64,000 bases of DNA from NCBI RefSeq assembly GCF_011043555.1, contig NZ_JAAKGS010000010.1, positions 1 through 64,000 on the forward strand, given 5' to 3'. Shown piece by piece: positions 33,673-42,065 of this stretch; the stretch's first letter is position 1, and each line of letters begins with the position of its first letter. The translations under genes were made by a program, and so were the position numbers. The notes beneath the pieces are model-generated. The model was not told the origin of the DNA, ran no database searches, and saw nothing but the letters and a program-made list of their open reading frames with translations. Source of the DNA: Sphingobacterium sp. SGR-19 (GTDB taxonomy: Bacteria; Bacteroidota; Bacteroidia; Sphingobacteriales; Sphingobacteriaceae).

Positions 33673-34128
33673 TTAGTCTCTTAAAAGCGCTTCGATATTG
33701 TTTTTCAGAATATCTGATTTAATTTGACTGCGATTTTTCTTAATCAATTCAGTATCCTCCTTTATATTTGATTTATAGCCTAAAAAAAAGGGCGCGTTTT
33801 TCTGCACCGAAAGCCGAATAAACCTCAGCTCAGCATTATTAGGATCTTTTTTAATAGCTTGTTCTATGTTGTTCTTTCCTTTATTGAATGTATTCAGTTT
33901 GCTAATCGGACTAAAAACGTGGTTTGCCCTAATGGTTTGCAAGCCGCCCAAATATCCTAAATGCGTTACCGAATTGTCTTTTGCTTTTTCTAGTTCGGAT
34001 ATCGTTTTTTGGCACAATGCTTTATCCGATAAAAACGTATCGTAATTTGCTCTTACTTTATCTAAAATGCTAACTTGAAAACTTGTCAGAAAAAATAAAG
34101 CGGGTATAATCAGCGTAAAAATTTTCAT
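33673..34128 (-). CDS. Unknown secreted protein in the carotenoid operon
   Basis: The 151-residue protein starts with a signal peptide (KIFTLIIPALFFLTSFQ) and continues with helical, TPR-like sequence: KGKNNIEQAIKKDPNNAELR and FIRLSVQKNAPFFLGY. I recognise no enzyme motif. Its ATG overlaps the crtB stop by one base, and crtZ follows after 53 bases, so it is cotranscribed with pigment genes. A role in pigment or membrane assembly is inferred from position only. Confidence 0.78.
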   Translation of the reverse strand: MKIFTLIIPALFFLTSFQVSILDKVRANYDTFLSDKALCQKTISELEKAKDNSVTHLGYLGGLQTIRANHVFSPISKLNTFNKGKNNIEQAIKKDPNNAELRFIRLSVQKNAPFFLGYKSNIKEDTELIKKNRSQIKSDILKNNIEALLRD

Positions 34129-34964
34129 TATAAAAAAGCTGTTTTATACCTCACATAACTTTTGAACGCTACATATGCTTTTTCGGAATTGGGAATACGT
34201 ACCCTACTATTCAGTATCTCCATTGATGATTTTCGTTTTATTTTTTGAAATAAAGCCCAATAATATTTATAAGCCAGATACACCCCAAAGGTTGAAGAAC
34301 TTGGGAGCTTTTTTATACCGACTAGAGCTTCTTTAAATTCTTTTTCAATTTCTGTTTCAATTTCGCATTTCACAGCATTGTCAAATACATTCATATCTAT
34401 ATTTGGAAAATAAGTGCGTCCCAAAATCCGATAATCATCTTTCAAATCTCTCAAAAAATTGATTTTCTGAAAAGCCGAACCCAGCTTCATTGCATAAGGT
34501 TTCAGTTCATCGTATTTCTCTTTATTTCCATTGGTAAAAACCTGTAAACACATTAAGCCAACGACTTCTGCCGAACCGAAAATATATTCTTTGTACAATT
34601 CACAATTGTAATCTACCGGTTGTAAATCCATTTCCATACTGTGCAAAAACTGGTCAATCAGACTTTTGTGAATAGCGTATTTATGCACCGTTTCCTGAAA
34701 GGACTGTAAAATAGGATTTAGAGAAATTTTTTCTGATAAAGCGTTTTCAGTTTCAATTTTCAAACGATTCAGCAGTTTGCTTTTATCATAATCGTGAAAG
34801 CTGTCCACGATTTCGTCTGCCAGTCGCACATATCCGTAAATTGCATAGATAGCCGTACGAATAGCGGGATTTAGAGCCAAAATACCCAAAGAAAAACTTG
34901 TGCTGTATTTTTGGGTGGTCATCTTACTTACCGAGTAGGAAAGTTCGTCAAATAGCTGTTTCAT
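34128..34964 (-). CDS. crtB: Phytoene synthase
   Basis: This 278-residue protein is of the squalene/phytoene synthase family. Both aspartate-rich motifs are present: VRLADEIVDSFHDYD (about residue 50) and INFLRDLKDDYRILGRTYFP (about residue 170). It joins two geranylgeranyl diphosphates to phytoene. It lies five bases after crtI in the same operon. Confidence 0.94.
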   Translation of the reverse strand: MKQLFDELSYSVSKMTTQKYSTSFSLGILALNPAIRTAIYAIYGYVRLADEIVDSFHDYDKSKLLNRLKIETENALSEKISLNPILQSFQETVHKYAIHKSLIDQFLHSMEMDLQPVDYNCELYKEYIFGSAEVVGLMCLQVFTNGNKEKYDELKPYAMKLGSAFQKINFLRDLKDDYRILGRTYFPNIDMNVFDNAVKCEIETEIEKEFKEALVGIKKLPSSSTFGVYLAYKYYWALFQKIKRKSSMEILNSRVRIPNSEKAYVAFKSYVRYKTAFL

Positions 34965-34969
34965 ATTAC

Positions 34970-36442
34970 TCAGTTTTTTATTTTGATAATTTCGTTGGCG
35001 ACAATTTTTCCCGATATGATTGACGGAGGAACGCCAGGTCCCGGAACCGTCAGCTGACCTGTGTAAAATAAGTTTTTCAGTTTTTTATTGCTGATTTTAG
35101 GTTTCAAAACCGCTGTTTGACCAAGCGTATTTGCCAATCCGTAAGCATTGCCTCCATAAGCATTGTAATCAGTCATAAAATCGCTGACGCAATAACTTCT
35201 TTTATATTCAATCTTAGACTGTAAATCGCTTATGCCTGTGTACTTTTCGATTCTTGAAAGCATTTCTGTTAAGTACTTTTCTCTAATACATTCCTCATCG
35301 TTTACTCCGATAGCCAAAGGCATCAGCAAAAACAAATTTTCTTTTCCTTTAGGAGCAACACTACCATCAGTTTTTGAAGAACAACAAACGTAAAACAAAG
35401 GTTTTTCGGGCCACTTTTTTTCTTTATAGATACAGTCAATATGTCCGTCCAATTCATTCTCAAAGAAAAGTGTATGGTGTTTCAGGTTGGGAATGATTTC
35501 ATTGATACCCAAATAGAAAATCAGGCTCGATGGTGCAAATGTTTTTTTCTTCCAATAGTCGTCCTTATAATTTCTATACGCTGCATCTAAAAGTGTCTCG
35601 GTATGCTGATAATCCGAAGAAGCAATCACGGCATCAAATTCATAGTTTTCGCCATTGATAATCAAATATTTCACCTTGTCGTTTTGTGTATTAATACGTT
35701 CGACGGTTTTATTAAAATGAAAATTTGCACCTTGCTTTTCGGCTACGCTTTTCATAGCCAGCACCAATTGATAGAAACCGCCCAATGGATAATGCGTTCC
35801 CAAAGCATACCCTCCGTAGTTCATGAGGCTGTACAATGCCGGAATATTTTTGGGAGAGGCCCCCAAGAAAATCACGGGAAATTCCATCAGCGTTCTTAAC
35901 TTTTCACTTTTAAAATATCGGGCAACATACGTTTTGAAACTGGTCAGCAAATCTAACTTTAAGGCACTTTTCGCTATTTTGAGAGAAATAAATTCCGCCC
36001 AGTTATGGCAAGGCTTATTCACAAAATCCTTCATGCCGATTTCATACTTAAATTTTGCCGATTGCATAAATTTTTCCAATTGCGATGCTGCACCTTTTTC
36101 GATTTTTTCAAAGACGGTTTTTAATTCTGCTAAACTTTCAGGCACATCAATTTTCTCATCAGAAAAAATCATCTCAAACTGTGGATTTAAAGATACCAAC
36201 TCAAAGAAATCAGCCGTTTTGCAACCGAAATCCGCAAAGAAACTCTCCATAATATCAGGCATCCAATACCAGCTTGGCCCCATATCAAACACGTAACCTT
36301 GTTCGGTAGTAAATTGCCTTGCTCGGCCGCCTGGCTGGTCGTGTTTTTCAAAAACGTGCACATCGTTTCCTGCTTTGGCCAGATATGCAGCAGCCGATAA
36401 ACCCGAAAAACCCGAACCGATAACAGCTATTTTCTTTTTCAT
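34970..36442 (-). CDS. crtI: Phytoene desaturase
   Basis: This 490-residue FAD enzyme starts KIAVIGSGFSGLSAAAYLAK (dinucleotide-binding motif) and has the CrtI signatures HDQPGGRARQF, VFDMGPSWYWMPDIMESFF and, near the end, LFYTGQLTVPGPGVPPSIIS GK. It desaturates phytoene to lycopene in the membrane. Its ATG overlaps the stop of the MarR gene (ATGA), so regulator and enzyme are translationally coupled. Confidence 0.95.
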   Translation of the reverse strand: MKKKIAVIGSGFSGLSAAAYLAKAGNDVHVFEKHDQPGGRARQFTTEQGYVFDMGPSWYWMPDIMESFFADFGCKTADFFELVSLNPQFEMIFSDEKIDVPESLAELKTVFEKIEKGAASQLEKFMQSAKFKYEIGMKDFVNKPCHNWAEFISLKIAKSALKLDLLTSFKTYVARYFKSEKLRTLMEFPVIFLGASPKNIPALYSLMNYGGYALGTHYPLGGFYQLVLAMKSVAEKQGANFHFNKTVERINTQNDKVKYLIINGENYEFDAVIASSDYQHTETLLDAAYRNYKDDYWKKKTFAPSSLIFYLGINEIIPNLKHHTLFFENELDGHIDCIYKEKKWPEKPLFYVCCSSKTDGSVAPKGKENLFLLMPLAIGVNDEECIREKYLTEMLSRIEKYTGISDLQSKIEYKRSYCVSDFMTDYNAYGGNAYGLANTLGQTAVLKPKISNKKLKNLFYTGQLTVPGPGVPPSIISGKIVANEIIKIKN

Positions 36443-37101
36443 AAGTTTGTATTATTTAAAGCTTTTTCCAACAAAAATTCGGGTTGTATGTTTTTGTCAT
36501 AAATCGGCTTATGAAAGTTATTGAGCTTATCGAGCAAGCGGATCAGTTCCATTTTTTCATTTTTGGTTAAATCTCCTGTAACAATTTTAGTTGCTTTTCT
36601 GATTTTACCCATCTGCTTATCTAAAACCTGGATACCTTTGTCAGTAATTTTCAAAACTTTACTTCTTTTGTCGATTTCCGAAGCTGCTTGGTTTACCCAT
36701 CCTTTTGAAATTAAGCGATTGATAATCTGCATTCCGACAGGTTTTTCGTGGACGTTCTTTTTTATCAAGTCCATTTTGGTCATCTCGCCAAAGGCTTTTA
36801 GATTGATGAGGTAAATAAAATCTTCCTGCGAAGAAAAATCGGAGCGGAAAATTGCCGACTTTGAATAGCTTTTGGCGTAGCGATTCATATGCACAATTAG
36901 CGTATTTATGACACTTTCGGGGCTTCGACCACTCTCTTTGCCCTCCCAATTGGGCTCGGCAGTCAAGTTCTCCGCATTATAATTTATAATAATCCACTTT
37001 TTGAAATCATCGATGGTAACTGCCGACTTATTCGAACCGGCGTTTTTGTTTTCAAATTCCGCGACCAAATCAAGTACATCTTTAATCAAATTATAATTCA
37101 T
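36439..37101 (-). CDS. MarR-like regulator heading the carotenoid-photolyase operon
   Basis: The 220-residue protein is longer than most MarR proteins. An N-terminal helical part (1-95) is followed by the winged helix: GEMTKMDLIKKNVHEKPVGM, QIINRLISKGWVNQAAS, and the wing KRSKVLKITDKG. Being the first gene and overlapping crtI, it probably controls the whole operon. The signal it senses (light, redox or an isoprenoid) is not visible. A 21-base partial palindrome upstream of its -7 box may be its operator. Confidence 0.85.
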   Translation of the reverse strand: MNYNLIKDVLDLVAEFENKNAGSNKSAVTIDDFKKWIIINYNAENLTAEPNWEGKESGRSPESVINTLIVHMNRYAKSYSKSAIFRSDFSSQEDFIYLINLKAFGEMTKMDLIKKNVHEKPVGMQIINRLISKGWVNQAASEIDKRSKVLKITDKGIQVLDKQMGKIRKATKIVTGDLTKNEKMELIRLLDKLNNFHKPIYDKNIQPEFLLEKALNNTNL

Positions 37102-37119
37102 ATATAATCACTTGGTTCA

Positions 37120-37127
37120 CAAATATA
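37120..37127 (-). promoter_or_regulatory. -7 promoter element of the carotenoid-photolyase operon
   Basis: The minus strand reads TATATTTG at 37127-37120, predicting a start site about 12 bases before the marR ATG. The AT-rich upstream sequence (37128-37155) has ACTA...TAGT dyad symmetry that could be an operator. Confidence 0.6.
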
Positions 37128-37233
37128 CTAATTATACTTAATATAGTTTGTTTATAAACTTTTTTTATGATAGTGTAATTTATCAGAAACAACAAACGGG
37201 AAATAATGAAATGGCGTTTTATAGATCACTGGT

Positions 37234-37401
37234 TTGAAATCTAGGATAAAAGAAATTGAGGAACGGTTTGATAATGATGTGGACCGGTTTTCTAAGCTGG
37301 AAACGGGTCAACAGAAGACCCTGGATGCGTCATTTAATATGGAGCTGATAACAGAAGGTATCGTCCGTCATTATCCCACCCCTAACATACCACTGTCCTA
37401 A
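37234..37401 (+). pseudogene. Class I SAM-dependent methyltransferase, N-terminal fragment
   Basis: A 55-codon frame reads IKEIEERFDNDVDRFSKLET GQQKTLDASFNMELITEGI and then stops. This is the characteristic N-terminal region (RFDNDVxRFSxLETGQ) of a family of methyltransferases. The SAM-binding domain is missing. Confidence 0.65.
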
Positions 37402-37512
37402 TTCAAGGTTACTTTACTGGACTTTTATCGAATTTTTAAACAGTTCCAAATGTTTATTGTTATTCTGATAAACAAAAATGCGGATCAACAGTAAATTAAA
37501 AAAATATAAAAA

Positions 37513-38502
37513 ATGAGCGGTATAGTTTTAAAAAAGGAACACGAACTAGGTCTCGGTGGAGTACCGATCGGGACGGCATTCGAAGATATTACCGACGATC
37601 AGTCACAGAAAATTTTGCAGGAAGCTTGGGGTCTGGGTATCCGCCATTACGATACTTCGCCATGGTATGGACTCACGAAAAGTGAAAGAAGGTTTGGTGA
37701 ATTTCTGAAGGACAAAAACCGCGAAGATTTTGTTTTCTCTACCAAAGTCGGCCGTTTGTTTACAGAGGTTCCCGAATCGGATGTGCCACCAACGATGTGG
37801 AAAAACCCGCTGCATTTCGATTTCAAACATATGTACACAGCCGACGCGGTAAAAAAGTCTATTGAAGACAGTCTAGAACGCACTCGACTCGATTATATTG
37901 ACATTGTTTACATTCACGATTTATCGGAGGATCAGGTGGGCGATCGCTATGATTATTATATGAAACAAGCCAAAGGAGGCGCTTTTAAAGTGTTATCAGA
38001 ACTCCGTGATGAAGGGGTGATTAAAGCTTGGGGAATGGGTGTGAATAAGATCGAACCGATCCTAGATTGTATAGAATCTGCCGATCCTGACATCTGTCTG
38101 TCGGCTACACAATACTCCATATTAGAACATGAAGACGCGGTGGACCGTCTCCTTCCCGCGGTTAAAAAAGCAGGTGTAAAACTGGTTTCCGGAGCGGGTT
38201 ATAATTCCGGATTTGTTGCTGGTAGAGACCGCTACAATTACAAGGACGTCATCCCGAAAGGAATGACCGAAAAACGGGATAAAATCGAGGAAATCACTAA
38301 GAAATATGATACCGACATGATTACCGCAGCCATACATTTTGTACTGGCATGCGAGGAATTTGTGGCTATTATTCCCGGTGCGAGTTCAACCGATCAAGTT
38401 AAAAGCAATGTGAAATCCTGGAGATCGGAAATTCCGGTTGATTTCTGGAAAGAGCTGAAATCGGAAGGTCTTATATACGACAAAGCCCAGACTCCGGCAT
38501 AA
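37513..38502 (+). CDS. Aldo/keto reductase
   Basis: This 329-residue TIM-barrel enzyme is of the AKR family, close to D-threo-aldose/pyridoxal-type dehydrogenases. Catalytic residues are visible: Asp and Tyr in HYDTSPWYGLTKSERR, Lys in VFSTKVGRLF, and His in DIVYIHDLSED. NADP-binding residues lie in AIIPGASSTDQVKSNV. It probably oxidises or reduces sugar-type carbonyls. It is monocistronic here. Confidence 0.92.
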   Translation: MSGIVLKKEHELGLGGVPIGTAFEDITDDQSQKILQEAWGLGIRHYDTSPWYGLTKSERRFGEFLKDKNREDFVFSTKVGRLFTEVPESDVPPTMWKNPLHFDFKHMYTADAVKKSIEDSLERTRLDYIDIVYIHDLSEDQVGDRYDYYMKQAKGGAFKVLSELRDEGVIKAWGMGVNKIEPILDCIESADPDICLSATQYSILEHEDAVDRLLPAVKKAGVKLVSGAGYNSGFVAGRDRYNYKDVIPKGMTEKRDKIEEITKKYDTDMITAAIHFVLACEEFVAIIPGASSTDQVKSNVKSWRSEIPVDFWKELKSEGLIYDKAQTPA

Positions 38503-38561
38503 CGGTGGGCATGCCATCTTAAATGATGTTTATTCTTTACCTTTTTAGCTTTCGAAACTCT

Positions 38562-39134
38562 TCAAAATTGTTTTGGTTTCTTTTTCTGCCCGGCGAGTTC
38601 GGCAATTTCGTCTATGCGTTTTTGCCGAGTTTCGGTTTTTTTTGCAAGAACGAGCGAGGTCAGCATCATTTTCCGGACCGTTTTGCTCAAACTCAAAAAA
38701 TAGTCTTTTGAACCTTTGTATTTTTTGAACGCTTTCTCTAAATCGTTCGGGATTATCAATTCTTCTACTTCGTCCAAAATTGTCCACCAACCGTTTTGTT
38801 TGGCGGCTTCAATAACATCAAACCCCCTTTGTGTCATTAACCCCTCCTCAATGAGTTTCCCTACTTTTTCTTTGTTGATTTTACTCCAGGTACTTTGTGG
38901 TTTTCGTTTACTGAAAAACTGGTGTGCTGTCTCATTGTCTATTTTAATTTTCTTGCTGTCAATCCAACCAAAACAAAGCGCCACATCAACGGCCTCGCTC
39001 CAGCTAATAGACGGTTTGCCTGACGACTTAGCATAAAAAACAAGCCACACAGATTGTTTCGATAAATGATTTGTTTCCAACCATTGTCGCCACTCCGCTT
39101 GGCTTGTCGGATAAAATATTTCTGTTTCGTTCAT
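38562..39134 (-). CDS. YdeI/OmpD-associated family protein
   Basis: This 190-residue protein starts FYPTSQAEWRQWLETNHLSK and has VWLVFYAKSSGKPSISWSEA, VDVALCFGWIDSKK and FSKRKPQSTWSKINKEKV, the typical YdeI order. Its C-terminus is lysine-rich (KKTETRQKRIDEIAELAGQK). The biochemical role of the family is not established; some members are linked to resistance to cationic peptides. Confidence 0.88.
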   Translation of the reverse strand: MNETEIFYPTSQAEWRQWLETNHLSKQSVWLVFYAKSSGKPSISWSEAVDVALCFGWIDSKKIKIDNETAHQFFSKRKPQSTWSKINKEKVGKLIEEGLMTQRGFDVIEAAKQNGWWTILDEVEELIIPNDLEKAFKKYKGSKDYFLSLSKTVRKMMLTSLVLAKKTETRQKRIDEIAELAGQKKKPKQF

Positions 39135-39163
39135 AGTTACGTTACCATCGTAGCTTCTAATTT

Positions 39164-40048
39164 TTACCCAACTCCTAACATTTTTTTAGCACCTTGGATA
39201 TGAAGATCACTCTTGGTTTCCACCGCGAAAAATCCATAGGCTAAGGCAGCGGCAGCGGCTCTTTCTACGGTTTGTTCGAAAATTCTATCCCAAATCTGTC
39301 CGCCTTGCTTCTCATATTCTTCAATCAATTGTTTCAGGCTTTCTTCTCCAAATACATTGAGATGGCCAGCAAAATCCATTGCGGGATCGCCGACGTGCGC
39401 AGTGGTCCAATCGATAATTCCTGAAACTTCATTGTTGTTATCGGTCAAAATATGACCAGCATAAAGATCAGCATGGATAAACTTTGTGAACTTAGGCCAA
39501 AGGGAATCATTATTCAACCAAGTTTTATATCTAGCTTCCAATTCTTCCGAAATACCAATTTCCGATTTAACCAATCTTAGCTGATTTTCTATTTCCTTTT
39601 TCAAATCTGTAGTGGTCTTTATCTTTAGATTCTTTACGCTGACCTCAGACGCTGGAATATGATGAAGCTCCACAAGTACTTTTGCCAAGGAAGGAACATA
39701 ATTAGGACTATCCTTATCCATATTCCAGGTAACTTCATAGGTGACGCCGTCATAGGTCAACGCCGGCTTATCCTTAAGTAGCGGATAGGCTACTAAATCA
39801 TGGTTTGCAATTCTCCAGTCTGGAACCTCAACCGAAAGGTGCTTCTTGACCAAATTCAATATTTCTCTTTCTCCTTTGATTTGATCTGCCATATTATTCC
39901 GTCTGGGAATTCGAAGTACCCATTGCTGTCCGTCGATATCTGATACGATACCGACTCTAAAATCTATACCCATATCATTGAATTTTATATCGTCAGTTAT
40001 CGTAAGCCCATGGGCTTGAGTAAGATTTTGAATGTCTTTGGTAGTCAT
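39164..40048 (-). CDS. mph: Macrolide 2'-phosphotransferase
   Basis: The 294-residue protein is of the Mph subgroup of aminoglycoside-phosphotransferase-like kinases. Motifs are VLRIPRRNNMADQIKGEREI (nucleotide-binding region), the catalytic loop FIHADLYAGHILTDNN, and the metal-binding segment GIIDWTTAHVGDPAMDF AGHL. Family members inactivate macrolides by GTP-dependent phosphorylation. No mobile element flanks it and base use is like the neighbours, so it may be an intrinsic chromosomal gene. Confidence 0.88.
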   Translation of the reverse strand: MTTKDIQNLTQAHGLTITDDIKFNDMGIDFRVGIVSDIDGQQWVLRIPRRNNMADQIKGEREILNLVKKHLSVEVPDWRIANHDLVAYPLLKDKPALTYDGVTYEVTWNMDKDSPNYVPSLAKVLVELHHIPASEVSVKNLKIKTTTDLKKEIENQLRLVKSEIGISEELEARYKTWLNNDSLWPKFTKFIHADLYAGHILTDNNNEVSGIIDWTTAHVGDPAMDFAGHLNVFGEESLKQLIEEYEKQGGQIWDRIFEQTVERAAAAALAYGFFAVETKSDLHIQGAKKMLGVG

Positions 40049-40468
40049 CTTAATAAATTAATCGTTCGTAAAATAGCTTTTTGAGAAAAATTCAATGCTA
40101 TTCATTAGCTGAATACTTTCCCAGAAAGATTGATGAAAAGTTTTTAAAAAGGCGGATATGCTACAACTCCATGGAGTTAAATAGCCCAAGGTTTTGCAAT
40201 TGTATGGTCTTTAGTGTATAACATATGGCAAAAATAAAAATTCGATTTAGTTCAACAAAAAAAATCACGTGTGTGCCAAAGTTAAACATCTTCCTATCAG
40301 CTACCGCAATGAAACCGGTTTGCTTCATCATTTCCAAGGATTGTGACCGCTAAATATTCTCTCTATATTAATATTCAGTTAACACTACATACCTAGATTT
40401 GTCATGTCTTTTAACGCTGGTGCTCCGAAGGGGGTAACAAGAGTTTCTAGAAATCAATAACAGAAAAA
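40049..40468. other. 420-bp intergenic region
   Basis: I see no gene. It contains a 14-base palindrome AACTCCATGGAGTT (40165-40178) and the probable promoter of the sigma-factor gene at 40394. Confidence 0.6.
40394..40401 (+). promoter_or_regulatory. Possible -7 element for the FecI-type sigma operon
   Basis: TAGATTTG fits TAnnTTTG and would give a leader of about 60 bases. No clear -33 TTTG is present. Confidence 0.45.
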
Positions 40469-40987
40469 ATGCATCACTCCGATCCTAAAATTGACTGCTT
40501 CAACCATATATACAAGTTGTACTGGAAAGAGCTCTACTACTTTGCATTGAAAAAAGTAAAGGATCATGCTCTTGCTGAGGATCTAATTCACGATGTATTT
40601 CTCAAATTACTAAAATCCCAAGACTTAGAAAATCGCTTAGACACGATCAAAGGCTACCTTTACACGGCTCTCCGCAATCGGATTACCGACCATTTCCGCA
40701 AGAACAAACTCCATCTGGCTCTCGAACAAGACGTACTCGCCTGGTATGGCCAGCAAGACAACAAGGCTCTGGAGGTCACCGTCAAACGGGAGCTTGACGA
40801 TTTTTTGGAACTGCAGGTCAATCGGTTACCCGATCAGATGCGTCGTGTGATACAGCTCAATACCAAGGAGGGATACAGTACGACAGAGATTGCGCAAAAG
40901 TTACTCATCTCGGACAAGACCGTTCGCAATCAGCTCTCTTTGGCCAATCAGAAACTACGATCTGCTATTGAAAAATTCCTTCGTTAG
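40469..40987 (+). CDS. FecI-type ECF RNA polymerase sigma factor
   Basis: This 172-residue protein has sigma region 2 (YKLYWKELYYFALKKVKDHA, then LAEDLIHDVFLKLLK) and region 4 (LPDQMRRVIQLNTKEGYSTT EIAQKL). It belongs to the Bacteroidota group that works with a FecR anti-sigma and a TonB receptor. It should direct transcription of the downstream fecR, receptor and phosphatase genes upon substrate signalling. Confidence 0.92.
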   Translation: MHHSDPKIDCFNHIYKLYWKELYYFALKKVKDHALAEDLIHDVFLKLLKSQDLENRLDTIKGYLYTALRNRITDHFRKNKLHLALEQDVLAWYGQQDNKALEVTVKRELDDFLELQVNRLPDQMRRVIQLNTKEGYSTTEIAQKLLISDKTVRNQLSLANQKLRSAIEKFLR

Positions 40988-41093
40988 GATCGAAAAAGAA
41001 CGCATCTGTTAAGTTTATATAAACGTAATATTTTTTTATAATTAAATCGAAAAAACGGCCGGGATTTGCTAGAAGGGTGTTCGTATACTTCAC

Positions 41094-41993
41094 ATGAAAG
41101 CACCAAAGCATACGTCATCAGATACAAAAGCAGCGGAAAGCACTATAGGGGGAGCTCCCTCTCTCGATAATCAAGCCGAACGTCTATTGGAACAACGTCT
41201 ATATGAACGCGTACTTAACAGTTACACCAACCATCTTGAAAAACGTAAACGACGTATCCGTATGTGGCGGTCGGCAGCCATATGGATAGGTGCCGTGATG
41301 CTAACTGGCGGCGGTATCTGGAGTAGTGTATCACTGCGCAACAAAGTGACCAACGAAAAATCTGTGGTACAAGTATTCAGCAGCATGAATAGTACTAAGA
41401 GAATATGCTTGGTAGATAGCACAATAGTCATACTCCGGCCCCACAGCACCTTACAGATTGGTGCCGATTACAACCGTGTAGACCGCCACGTTATGCTGGA
41501 GGGAAATGCTTTTTTTGAGGTCAAAAAAAGTAAAGAAAAACCTTTCATCGTGCGCAGCAAACACTTGGAGACAACGGTATTAGGCACTCGATTTTCAGTT
41601 AACAGTCCGACAGACGGCGGAGAGCACAGTGTCTTTCTCGAAGAGGGAAAGGTCAGTATCCGAATCGACGACGAGCAGCACTTCCTTGCTCCCAACGAAA
41701 GGATCGTGTACCACGAAGCTATTAAAAAATGGGAAATCAATAAATTGAGCGATGTGAATCTCAATATGCAGACTGGTGCTTTGACCCTGGACGGCGTGGA
41801 TTTTGCGACCTTACGCCGATGTCTCGCGGATTACTACGGTATTTCCCTGATACATCTCAGCGGTAAAGCAACACAGGTACGATACAAGATTACGTTGAAA
41901 CCGCAGACACCGATAACGGATATTGCAGCACTGATCGGTACGATCAGCGCACGACGTACCGTCATCAACGGGCAAACAATTATCATAAAATAA
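41094..41993 (+). CDS. FecR-family anti-sigma factor
   Basis: The 299-residue protein has a cytoplasmic N-terminus, one membrane helix (WRSAAIWIGAVMLTGGGIW, about residues 58-77), the periplasmic FecR domain (LVDSTIVILRPHSTLQIG, HVMLEGNAFFEVKKSKEKPF and LGTRFSVNS), and a C-terminal DUF4974-like domain (LTLDGVDFATLRRCLADYYG). It would hold the FecI-type sigma factor until the TonB receptor signals. It lies 106 bases downstream of the sigma gene. Confidence 0.92.
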   Translation: MKAPKHTSSDTKAAESTIGGAPSLDNQAERLLEQRLYERVLNSYTNHLEKRKRRIRMWRSAAIWIGAVMLTGGGIWSSVSLRNKVTNEKSVVQVFSSMNSTKRICLVDSTIVILRPHSTLQIGADYNRVDRHVMLEGNAFFEVKKSKEKPFIVRSKHLETTVLGTRFSVNSPTDGGEHSVFLEEGKVSIRIDDEQHFLAPNERIVYHEAIKKWEINKLSDVNLNMQTGALTLDGVDFATLRRCLADYYGISLIHLSGKATQVRYKITLKPQTPITDIAALIGTISARRTVINGQTIIIK

Positions 41994-41996
41994 AAA

Positions 41997-42030
41997 GAGT
42001 GTCAGTCTCTCGCCAAAGTCGCCGACACTC
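41997..42030 (+). promoter_or_regulatory. Stem-loop between fecR and the TonB receptor gene
   Basis: GAGTGTC (41997-42003) pairs with GACACTC (42024-42030). There is no T tract, so it is more likely an mRNA-processing or stability element than a terminator. Confidence 0.5.
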
Positions 42031-42065
42031 CAAATCCAATTTACATTTAATTTAAAATCAAAAGT

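Noticed and set aside
40165..40178. AACTCCATGGAGTT palindrome between mph and the sigma gene
   Set aside because: A 14-base palindrome alone with no promoter or regulator relation; it could occur by chance.
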